Of a stretch of 64,000 bases of DNA, positions 18,640 to 29,600 are shown in pieces. A program made the position numbers and the translations under genes. How positions within the stretch are numbered: position 1 is the first letter of the stretch; the number at the start of each line of letters is the position of its first letter. This stretch comes from Heligmosomoides polygyrus polygyrus (lineage: Eukaryota > Nematoda > Chromadorea > Rhabditida > Heligmosomidae): the NCBI GenBank assembly GCA_947396885.1, contig OX377202.1, forward strand, positions 80,200,643 through 80,264,642, given 5' to 3'. The notes under the pieces are model-generated. The model worked only from the letters and a program-made list of their open reading frames with translations. It was not told the origin of the DNA and did not search any database.

Positions 18640-19240
18640 ATAGATTTTTCGGCAATATTCCATCGAGGACGTGGCGCCCTAGGCCGAGCTGCGCGGACGA
18701 TGACGTCATCAAGAACCGGTATTTTCGAAATTGGCCAAATCTCCTCGTGCAAACTTCGTCCAAAATCGTCTAGGGTTTATTTGGGGTGCTGATTACGAAT
18801 CCGACGTCAGTTTTTGAAAATTCCGTCGACATCAGCAGGTTGCTTCCCATTTGAGGGTGGTCGGGTCACGATCACCGATCACCCTCAGTTATCGGTATGA
18901 GCGCTCTCCTTCCCTAATCGTTCAAATGTACCTCGGCATCGTGTTCGGCATCCCGAATAAGTCCCCGACCCTATACGAATTTTGAACAAAATCGATGATC
19001 CTGACCCGACCACCCTCAATTATCCAGAAGCAAATCCAAAACCTACCGAAGTCGACGGAATTTTCAAAAACTGACGTCGGATTCGTAATCAGCGCCCCAA
19101 ATCACCCCTAGACGATTTAAACGCAGTTTGCACGAGGAAATTTGGCCAATTTCGAAAATATCGGTTTTCGATGACGTCATCGTCCGCGCAGCTCGGCCTA
19201 GGGCGCCACGTCCTCGATGGAATATTGCCGAAAAATCTAT

Positions 19241-19401
19241 GGCCTCTGCTATACTCCCGCGGGAGCATCCGCGGAAAAGCGGGAATCGCGCCGAGATCCC
19301 TCACCTGGCCAATCACCGCGCCTCGCCACGCCCGCCGTCCGCGGTGCACCCCTCGTCCACGGAGGTTCCGCGGATGCTCCCGCGGGAGTATAACACAGGC
19401 C
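19241..19401. repeat. GC-rich MITE nested in right palindrome arm
   Basis: Inverse counterpart of 18479-18639, also 161 bp, flanked by TAT (19238-19240 and 19402-19404). Presence at the mirror position in both arms means it was inserted before the arms were duplicated, or was copied by gene conversion. Confidence 0.75.
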
Positions 19402-21779
19402 TATATTTCCAAAATCGGTCGACATTGATACAGTTCGATAGCGCTCTTCAAGCAGAACAGAACGATGTTATTGGGAGTGTCGAAAACCCAAATATGGACA
19501 AGTAAGAGTGCAGGAAACTTCAATCGCTAAGTCCGCCGCCCTAAAACGGCAGATGGGGCTAAGGCAGTTTAGGCAGCTGAGAAGTTCTGATCACGTCATC
19601 GTAAAGTACCGTACCTTAAGGGCTCTGTTCGCGTACGCATTTTGAGGCTTTAGCTCGCCGCGTCTTCTCGCAGTGGTTAACCGAATTCGGAAAAAAATGC
19701 ATCACGCAAGCCTCACCTGCATTTTTGCACCGCTGTAACATTGCCCCCTCCTAAGCTAAGCCATTCTACTTTAGTATACTTATATATCGTTCTACTGCCT
19801 ACAATAAACACAAGTTGCAGCCGAAACGATTCGAACTCGACAGAGTTATTGTGTTCCGAACACGCCCGCGCGTGCAATTTAGCGCAACAACGGCAGACGC
19901 TCTCCGCGCTGTTTCTCGCCCAGATTACAGTTTTTCCCACTCTAAATCACACGATTCAATTCAGCATGAAAAGCTCTATCGAACGGTATCAAGCATGGCC
20001 CAACTCGAAGACATCGTTTTTTCGATGACGTCATCGTCCTTCCGCCGCGGCCTCGTCCTCTATGCTAAACAGTCAAAAAATTGATGATTCCAAAATCGGC
20101 CGGGATTGATACCGTTCGATAGCGCTTTTCATGCTGAACGGAACTGTGCCATTCCGAGTGTAGAAGACTCAAATCTGGGCGAGTAGGAGCGCAAGAAACT
20201 CTAACCGCTAGCTTCTGCCGCTCTAAAACGCCAGCCGAGGCTAAGGCAGTTTAAGCAACTGAGGAGCTATGAGCATATCGTCGTAAAGTACCTTAGGCGC
20301 TCTGTTCACGTACGTATTTTAAAGCCGTCAGCTCGCCGCATCTTCTCGCAGTGGTCCACGGAAATCGGAAAAAAATGCTTCACACAAGCCTCACCTGCAT
20401 TTTCGCACCCCTATAACATTGCCCCTTCCTAAGCTAAACCATTCTACTTTGGCGTACCTACAGAATGTTCGACTGCCTACAAAACTTACAAGCTGCAGCA
20501 TGAAAGGTTACAACTTGACAGAGCTATTGAGCTCCGAACACGCCCATTCGTGCAATTTGCGAGCGGTCGCCCCCTTCGATTGAAAAGTTCGAATCCGTAT
20601 GTATTGTTCACGGCGCACTTCAAAGGCTCGCTAGACAGCCTTAGAGCAACTCCTGACTAGGGCGGCTGCAAATTTCTGATAAAACTCCCCAAACTCTCAG
20701 TCTACAAGCTGTCCCCCTCCTCGATTGAAAGCTTCGATTGTCTATGCAAGTTCATGGCGCACTCCAAAGTTTCGCTGGGACAGATTGGAGCTAATTCTGA
20801 GTGGTGTGGCGAGAAATTTCTGATAACATTCTCCAAACGGTTCGAAATAGTCTTGAAAACGTCGCAGTTCCCAGTGAGAGAAGATAGAAGCGCAGGGGAC
20901 ATGCGCTCGCTCACTCGATTGATAAGTTAGGTTCTGTGTGCATTGTGCACGGCGCACTTTCGGGGCATTCCTGGCATGACAGAGCACTGCCGACGTGCGC
21001 CATCTTTGAGATACTCCGAAAGCACGCATATCCTGGGAAATAAGCTGCTCTAATCGCCCGTCCAGCCAATTTTGGACCACCCACGGCGAAAATACGGGTG
21101 TTCTGGTAAAGTTTTGCACATGTTTGTGTAGATCTCGAAGAGGCGAATCGAATGGTATCAACCTTTATTCAAGAAACCTAAAACTGAAGGAGTTATGAGC
21201 GTGCGACGCTTTGCGACGCTATGTTGGCGTTTTTCGCCCACTTTTGACCGTGCGGCGCGAGCGGTATTGTATCTGCTCGTAAGTTTGAGTTTCTTGCGCA
21301 AACTATATAATAAACCAACTATTACACCCAAATAACCATATAACCTACTCACACTCATATAACTACTTATTCTTATAAACTATTCGAAAGAATATGACTT
21401 ATTTTCGTTAATTTTCAAGGCGTTAAGTGGAACTGCAGACGTATAAACTATTTTTACCAGCAAATTCTACTCTTTGGTTTATTTTTTCAAACAAAGCCTT
21501 TGCAAAGAAAATGTTTTGCTCTATCCTAATATATGTTTGATATTTTGCCACTCTGAATTTTGCTAATTTTCAAGGCATTAAAATGGAGTTCCAGGTCGAG
21601 AAAAATGGACACTTACGACAACTTCTTCTCTTTACTAAAAAATTATCAAAATCAGCATGAACCAACAAGTGCGATAAAAGTTTTGTTAGAGCAAATGATT
21701 TTCTTCCGAACGACATATAACACTGACAAAAAGCAACCAAAGAGTAGGAGCTGTTTGGTGAAAATAATTTGTGCATTCA

Positions 21780-21922
21780 GGGGCAAGACACATTAGTCGC
21801 TTGTCGCCCTCTAACGGTGAAAATATGTACCACCAAAACCCGATGCATATGAATGTCTTATCAGGGGGTTTGGCTGTGTTTTCACCGTTAGAGGACGGTA
21901 AGCGGTTGATGAAACTGCCCCT
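21780..21922. repeat. hAT-like MITE (CAGGGGC type)
   Basis: Left end CAGGGGCAAGACACATTAGT and right end GCGGTTGATGAAACTGCCCC are roughly inverse, with inner CTCTAACGGTGAAAAT against TTTTCACCGTTAGAG. Same family as 11101-11239. Confidence 0.65.
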
Positions 21923-23445
21923 AAACTCTCCACTTTATTGCTCTAAAAATCAACGATAATCAAAATCGTCAAAGAAACACAAAAAAATCCTTGGAACAAA
22001 TTATCCTCTTTCGAATAGTATATAACGCTATACAAAAAACTTTCAGCAAAATTCAAAAGAAAATGCTCAGTAATGGCGAGGGCTTAGTTTCTAACTTAAT
22101 ATAATAACATTGCATACCTATAAACTGCACAGGTTTGTTGAGCGGTACCATTTTCGACATATTTTTTTGCGGCATTGAGATGTGCGTTATCCCTCCTCCT
22201 GTGCAAGGACGCCGAAAGTTGTAACCGCTGCCATTGGTGTCATAAGTTTGCTGAGTCCTAATGATGGAGCTTCGCACTTTAGTGTCAAATAACAACAAAT
22301 CATGAGACTAATTCTGCACTTCAAGGCCCGAGAATTTTACAGAAGCGATGAGGTGCAAATCATCCATTCTACCGCCTCATGGGCACCCCTGATCAGTCAC
22401 ACTGCACTCTTTTCTTATCATATGCTATTTGCTAAAGAGCATTTTGAAAATGTTCAAAACGTCGTAACACTTTACACAGTTTACGAATAAAATGAGTTGT
22501 TTTTTAAAGGATAGTTCACAAAAAATATGGATCTGTAAATTTACATAAAATGCGAAATTTCCGGTGATTTCTTTCGATTCTGTTAAAGTAAACTGGAACG
22601 CTATGCCGGCAAATTTTACAGAATCCGTCAGGTTACTTCATTCGAGGTCTGTCCAGAAGTCGATGTGATTTCATCCTCAGAGCAGAAAAGCCCCGTCCTT
22701 ACCCCAACCACTTCATACCAATAGTGAAAGTTCTACACTGCTCTGTTTTCTGTCGCTATCTACGTCTTCAAGTGGCTGGCGATACAATGTTTTTTATCTC
22801 ACGCCCATCTTCTATGGTCGTAGTAAACTATTAATATTAGTATTACTAACCAGGGTTTGTAAGACAAACATAGTTGGAGCAATTTACGTAAATAGTAAGT
22901 CTGCAAAATATCCCAAAGAACTTTGTACCCTATCAGCACTTGCTCAAATCGTGGAAAGAAATCCACGTACAGAATCTGATAGCTTCCACCTATGTCCCTC
23001 CAATTTTTTGTGATGATGGACCCTTTTAGCTTAACTTTTGTTTGCGACCTTACAAACTTTTCGCAAAATACAGGTTTAAAATATTGCAGTCTGATAGCGT
23101 TGCATTGCAGAGGCTGACTGATTGTTCAGCAGTTCAGAAAATCTTTAGAAGAAGAACTCCCAAGTGTAATTCAGTGTTAAATCAATGCTTAGATGTAGCA
23201 TGAAAAAGCTTGCATTCTACTTCACGGATTCAGGAGAGTTTATTTATTTTAATTTTGGGACCACATTAATTTCATGCACTCATCAATAGTACACAAGATA
23301 TTCTGCTCAACACCAGGAGCCGACAATTCTTGGGAGCAGAAAAGTTGCGTTAGGTTCCTCCTCTAACTTTTAGTAATTTTTCGAGAGCTAATATTCGCTT
23401 TTTTCAACACAGGTGGGTGCTCGAGAATATCGTGGATGTTACGTG

Positions 23446-23545
23446 CGGTCAAACAGCGCCGGTGATGTAAGGCGTAGCACTGCCCGGAAATCAGAAAGCG
23501 TAGGTTCGAGTCCCGCCTGGCGCAAGAGTTTCGATCACAACAAAA
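23446..23545 (+). repeat. tRNA-derived SINE
   Basis: The block begins AGCGCCGGTGATGTAAGGCG (A-box region), has GGTTCGAGTCC (B box) and closes GCCTGGCGC, so 5' and 3' ends pair as an acceptor stem. It is followed by a GAGTTTCGATCACAACAAAACA tail that recurs behind the copies at about 10030 and 45178. The anticodon arm is degenerate, so it is read as a SINE, not a tRNA gene. Confidence 0.65.
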
Positions 23546-24594
23546 CACCTTTTAACAACAGATGATTGCTTTTATTCAAAAAAACTGGAGTTTTTCTGAC
23601 GCAGTCGGTGGAGATGCCGGCAGTCTTCCCCAATTCTTGGTCGGCATTTCTCCCCCAGATCAGTCAAGCCTTCCATCCCTTCCTTGTCAGTAACTTAGTT
23701 CCAGAACTGTCCGAAAACGATAAAACACTGATATCAGTTGGTCACTGCAACACGCAGAAATAAGTTGTTCTATAGGCCGAATACGGTTTTAAACTGTTTC
23801 TGGGATATCCCGTCCCTGTCCCTTTCTGGGATAGAATTAGAGTGCATCCTGCAAGAGAGTTGATTAATAACGATCTTATTACAGCTTATTAACGCCTTCT
23901 TTATCCTTTGGATTTTTTTGCTTTACACACTCGCAGAATAACCATTTTTCATTTTCATCCCATAGCACAGTAAAAATGGTACCAAAACACGACATTTCTT
24001 CATTGGCCTTTGAACTTTGTTTACAAATACGAATTGACTGTTGTGTTGCACGTGGCTAACTCAAATATCTTTGAGCCTTATAGGATGCTAGCTGGTTACG
24101 AATTACGTAGACGTGCAAACATCGTTCACGACGGCTCCAGCTTGCGTGTCTAATGCTTCTGGTTGCAATGTTTGCCATTCTGCAGCGTTGTTGTAATCTC
24201 ACCATTGTTTCCTTAAAATCTGTCCTCTGGCGAAATTCAACACAAATAAACTGTCCTTCTATCGAAATGTTTTCATAAGTGCACTGGTTTGATGGTCAGT
24301 TACTTGCTCATCCCCAGAGAGATAAGGATGAGGGAAACAGTTGTTGTCTGAAGTGTCCGGCAAACAACAACAACATCCTTGGGTGTCTAGACAGCGCTCA
24401 TCGTGTAATAGTGATCGGTTCAACTCGGACAGCAAAAAATGCTATTCCATGAACTGAGAAAATTTTGCCTGCACCCAAAGTCGTTCATGCAATTGCGAAG
24501 TCCCTTCCAGTTCCTGGAATTTCGAAGGAAGTATTTGGCCATTATTTTCTCCTGTTTTACGAGTACCTATATCATCCGTCGTCTCGTTTATCCT

Positions 24595-24930
24595 GATTTC
24601 ACTCGCGGTGTGGTCCAAATGGAAGTGCTTTGTTACAAGAAGATACCAGAGCGGTTTAAATCGATGATCTATAGAGCAGTCGTCCGAGCAGTAGTTATTT
24701 ACGACGGCATAGGTTCGGTGTCACCCCGATATTTGAGAGGATGGTCGAAGTTTGGCTGCAATGGTTCTGCCATGTTCTACGTGCCAAAGATGACACCGTC
24801 CGAAAGACTGTCCTTCGTACGATGCATCAGGACTTGAAGATGGCTAGGTTGCATCCTGTTCAAAATCGGAAAAAATGGTGCCAGCATTCCAGGAGAGCGA
24901 ACCTTGCAACTAAACGGCCCAAACACTGAA
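24595..24930 (+). pseudogene. RTE LINE 3' relic
   Basis: In shifting frames it reads KKIPERFKSMIYRAVVRAVV, then WFCHVLRAKDDTVRK and RRANLATKRPKH, ending in a CACTGAAGAAGAAG tail. This is the same end structure as the RTE fragment at 6480-8310. Upstream parts are missing. Confidence 0.75.
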
Positions 24931-26613
24931 GAAGAAGTTTGTTTCGGCAATTATTTTACGACAACCTAATGGATTCTATCAAGCAGCACAAATTTTATAG
25001 GAAAATCGGACGCTCTAAATTCCCAATCAAAGTTGCCCTCTACAGAATCATGAATAGCATGTACTCGACAGACAGGACGGTTTCGAATTTCACTCCAGAC
25101 TTCACGGGATCTCACTGGGTTCCTTCAATCCACACCTGTTGTTTTCTACCTTGACACAGACCTCCAATATTTGCTTTTCTCGTGGAGAACCACTGCAATT
25201 TTCATTAGAACCGCAGCGGTATATATCTGACCCAAAGCTTCTTCGCTGACAGTGTTCGCCCTCGGAGACGGTTATGCGGTTGACGCCATTTGTTTACGGT
25301 TCCGCCGGCTGTTTAAGGCCATCATGGAAGCAATACACCTTACAGCGCCTCTTGCAGCACGCCGCGCTTGTTTCTCTATGTGTGTCATCTTCTTGCCGCT
25401 TGAATTTCCATTCGCTTTGCGATCGCTGAAGGATTTAGAACACCTACGCTCTCAGCTGTGGTGCTTATGCATGCTGTAGCTTTTTCCAGCTCTTCTTGAT
25501 TGTGTATGTGGGAATAAGAGTCTTTTCCCTCGAGCATTGACTCAACAGTTCTGCAGTTCAATTATTCCTCGAAATCTAGGTCACTAAAAGCATGATTTCA
25601 AGCACAGATAGGTGTGAACTCTACAGGCGACAATCCGTTCAGGCCTCATCATCTGCCTTCGGTTTTCCTTCCGTGGTTATCTCATATTCTTCCTGTTGTC
25701 ACTATCATCCCATATGTAATGCTTTACAATAAATCGTCCTATTCATATGAGCGTTACATTATAGTTTTGTAGGGGGGGGGGTTCAAGTTAACTTCAACTG
25801 CGCCAAAATCGAACATTTATTCTACATAAAAGATGACGGATATGAAGGACCGCATCAGTCCATCCACCTTCTTTATGATACGTCATCCGTTCTACTTCCT
25901 CCGGTATTGTGGAGCTTGAAAGTGGGCTACACGGTGGCTTACGGTAGCCGCCCTACGAATCAGTCGCAGTGTGTTTTATCCTTTCAGACAGAGCTTGTAC
26001 AAAATTTAGCGGCTTCGGAGAGATGGAAGACTAGCTTGCACGGGTAGGACCCAGACGGACGATTTTGATTCGGGAAGCACGCGATAACCGATGATTTCAA
26101 CTGAACCATCGCACGCACATTTGTTCAGGAAGTACTTGAAAACGGCGACGTCTCTCTGCCAGCGCTTTTTCACTCGAAACAATCGTTTTGGAGAAAGTTG
26201 GCAAAAACTGCGGAAAATGTCCACGAAAGAGCTCTAATGAGCTGAGGAGGGAGAATGTTGTTTCACAGCGTTATCAAGACAACTTTGATTCATGAGCAAA
26301 GATATGTAAATATGTACTGGTTGTGTCCATGAACAGAAGTTAGCCGTCAATCCCAGCGCATTCTTGTACTTATGCGGAAAAACAAGCTTCACATTTTTTT
26401 TATCCCTCTTCAATTTATTTTATTTTAAACTTTAATTAGGCGTGTATTGTGCTCCGTAAGTCTCTTCTCGATCTGTACATGTTGGCCGCTTCCAGCCCCT
26501 TTTCGTGTTTTTTCTTTTCAAGATGTGTCACTGAGCACTTCGTCTGTGTTTGCGAAACCGTCTTCGCTGCCTGAATCTCGATAGGGACGTAACCAAATGA
26601 TTCAGAGCACACC
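24931..26613. other. Intergenic stretch before the gelsolin gene
   Basis: Short frames only, for example 25252-25479 (+) and 26006-26224 (-). Codon use in the latter looks ordinary, but I recognise no motif and see no flanking exons. The promoter of the gelsolin-like gene should lie near the right end; no motif stands out. Confidence 0.4.
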
Positions 26614-29600
26614 ATGACTGACGTCGATCTTAAGACTGTAGGAAAGAAGCCGGGTCTTGAAGTTTGGCGAGTGAAGGTACGTTTTTCATCATACAACAAG
26701 AAGCTGCGTTTACACCAAAATATCATTTGGCTAACAGATTAAAACCAACCACCAGAGACCCCATAATTGCGAAACTATAGGCGGCCTATGATACGAGCGT
26801 ACCGGCGGATAACCACTAGATCTATCCAGAAATTTCTCTTGCTTCTTTAACCCCAGCTTGAGCGATGTACCAAACGCAGTTCAAATCACAAGAATGGTTG
26901 GTGACGAAAAAAGCTTCACTACTAAGCGGTGCTACAACACATCCTCCAGGTGAAGATGCACTAGTCAACGAGAACATATTCGCTCATGCCGTTTTACAGC
27001 ACCAGCAGTCAACCGCTGTAGCGGTCCGTTACTAGTGGCTGGAACTTTCCCCAAATCCGTAGGAACTAATTCATATTGTTCAATTATTACGAAAAATGTT
27101 CATCTACGGTAATATTGCGTGGTCTCCGCTTCAGACAACGACCTCAAAAACAAAAACAACAAGAAATTAATATAATCGATCGACAATCGCTGTCCAATCG
27201 ATGTTGCTTACCCGCAGTGTAATCTGTCCACCGGTAAACATATTCACACGGTTTTTACTACACGCTGTGAACTTTACACAAAATCAATAAAAATCCTCGA
27301 CAATGGTCACCGAATCAATATTATTTGCCTATTCTGGGATCTGTCCATTCGTCTTATCAGGATGCTATCCCAACGGTAGGTGGGCACGGTGGAAGTGGTG
27401 TATATGGACCGAAACGATCTGTCCCAGAAATGTAATGTGAACGGGCGAGCACCTCGATCTGAGCCGTGCTTGGAACACAGTTTCAGGCGATCAATTTGTT
27501 GGGTGCAGCAGAGTCTCGAATTCATTTGCCTGCGCAATTCCAGCTACATATTCAGTGATTGGTGTCGTAAGTGGTAGGTTGTAGTCATAGAAAAGACTCA
27601 TTAGAAAAGGCTAGAACGTTCGAAGATTAATGTTGTGATTCCATTTTGCACGCGTATAAAGGTAAGGATTGTTGTAGATAACAGCAAAATGATTCGACTC
27701 TTCATTGCTTTACTACAAATTTTGTGGAGTATAAAGTGTTACTCGCCCAATTTTTTTACGTTTTGCCGAAATACGCACCTAATGTACAGACCTTCTAAGT
27801 TAAGCCTGTATTAATATGTACCAACGCTCTAAGTATCTAGATTATGACATATCACCGAATAGCCAAAAATCAAAAATATCAAGGTGTAGGAAAAAAAGCT
27901 TTGGAAACAAGTAGTCAACTGGTCGCAGCTGTAGCACTCCAGCCAGTTGGTTGATCGCAGTCATTCGTATCTCGAATTTCACTTCTTCTTTGGAAGGGAT
28001 GGCGTTAACTCAACGCGTTAACATTTTGCAGTAGCAGAAGGTAATAAGTTAATAGGTAGTTAGTATGTATCTAACAGTCTTACGTCTCAACGTTCCTTAA
28101 AATCCGTGTTACGAGTAATCAAATAATATTCAGCAAGGTTCCTTCCTCCGGTTGATTCAGCCGACTGCAACCAGGCAACTGGTTCATCACGGTGACCAAA
28201 ATTCAATGATATTATTAGCGAATCGAAATAATTGATCGTTTATAAGCTTGTTAAACGGAGCTACAACGATACATAGGATTGGAAACCTCGACGTCTTTTC
28301 TGTGCGTTCGTCCACGCCACTACCTACGCCACAGATCAATGGCACCCAATCTTTCTTCGGCTCAAACTCTGTTCTTTGCACGACTCCGTTGTGCATTTTT
28401 ATATTTCTGAGCCGGGTGCACTTTTGTCCATATGCACCCGTTCAGACCTTCCTTTGGAATAGTACCATATTTAACACTCACGTGATTTCCACCTTGTTAA
28501 CCCTGAGCATCCATCGATGGGGTGGCGATGGAATCCCTCCTCCGGTCATTCCGCCGTTGTGCCGAAAGAGTGGGCAGATATGCAGACAGACAGACCGACA
28601 TACGGACAGACAAAAGGGCATGACAAACGGATCAGGTTCTTTGTATAGTAGGATATGTTCAGTTAGAACTGCTATCACCTTGTTAAACCGGGTAATTTAG
28701 AGAAGGTAACTTATGATTAAATTTAATCACTCACCTTAAATTAGCCTAAAAAGCGAGAAGATTAGTCCATGTCAAGGCTTAGGCGGCGATTTTGATGTCT
28801 ACCTCCGCAAGAATTCAAAACTTTGACGGTTAGATCTGGCAAAGTGTGAGAATGTGATCATAAGTGTCAACAAGACCATTGACCCCGAACTTGGGTATTG
28901 AAAGATGGGTAGCTATGCAAGGTGACCTCAATAAGACCAGATGTGACTTTTGGTCTTCGAGAAGAGGCTACCACTATCTCCCCTTGATGTGCGCAGCTGC
29001 CTTCTCGAACAGCGTTTGCGGGGAGGTCGATGTAATATGAGTCGCTTGATTGCTCCTACTCACGAGCGGTTGTTGGGACCAGTAAAAACCCTTTAAAGAT
29101 CTTTGAGCTTCACTGATCAAAGCAAAACCTGCAAGAATTCTTCGAATTCCCCTGAATGCTGCGTAAACGTTGATACAAAATCTAGCCATGGTACGTGGGA
29201 GAAAAGCTGTGTTAACGGAGAGGTTGAGCTATGTGGGAAAAAGTGCTACTGAGTGTTTTAAAAGCTCGTCAAATCGTTTTTTGGTTCTCCTTCAAAACTA
29301 ATAATAGCAGTGTTTAATCCTAAGAGGTCACCAAAGATTCTACGAGGCAACCGAGATGGAAAAAAGGTTAGGGTGTGGGCTTTAAAGGCATGGCATGAAA
29401 TAAACAAACTAACTACCACTTCTAGCCAAAGTACACAGTTCTAAAAGCGCGCTGAGCACTTTTGCAATCAATATGAACGCCTTCCAAACTAAAGCAGACG
29501 TGTTCCATATAGAACTCTAGACACTTTCTAAGAGGGTCAACACAATTTTTTATTTCAAAAAAAAAACCACGATTTATGAATATACCGCGAATTTTTTAAA

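Larger units (their letters stand above)
16469..21270. repeat. 4.8-kb imperfect palindrome (giant foldback element)
   Basis: The left end ACAATACCGCTCGCGCCGCA at 16469 is inverted at the right end (TGCGGCGCGAGCGGTATTGT, to 21270). Matching inverted sequence continues inward on both sides for about 2.3-2.4 kb to a centre near 18870-18990, where GAGGGTGGTCGGGTCA faces TGACCCGACCACCCTC. The arms differ by many substitutions and by one tandem unit of 142 bp (three units left, two right), so they are old and diverged. No transposase, reverse transcriptase or other convincing gene lies inside; open frames there are mirror-image pairs. Part of the arm sequence is shared with the foldback in the kinase intron. 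I see no clear target-site duplication. Confidence 0.88.
21271..24594. other. Non-coding, repeat-bearing stretch
   Basis: AT-rich DNA without a recognisable gene apart from the MITE at 21780-21922 and the tRNA-SINE at 23446-23545. Sequence around 21274-21420 matches the left side of the assembly gap. Confidence 0.45.

Noticed and set aside
16469..21270. Palindrome as a mirrored assembly artefact
   Set aside because: The arms differ by many substitutions and by a whole tandem unit, which an artefactual mirror copy would not show; long reads should still confirm the centre.
26006..26224. 72-codon minus-strand open frame
   Set aside because: Composition is plausible for coding DNA, but there is no recognisable motif and no partner exon.
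28478..28678. Cysteine-rich 66-codon frame ([17 protein letters not shown])
   Set aside because: It is the translation of a CAGACAGACAG-type simple repeat, not a protein.
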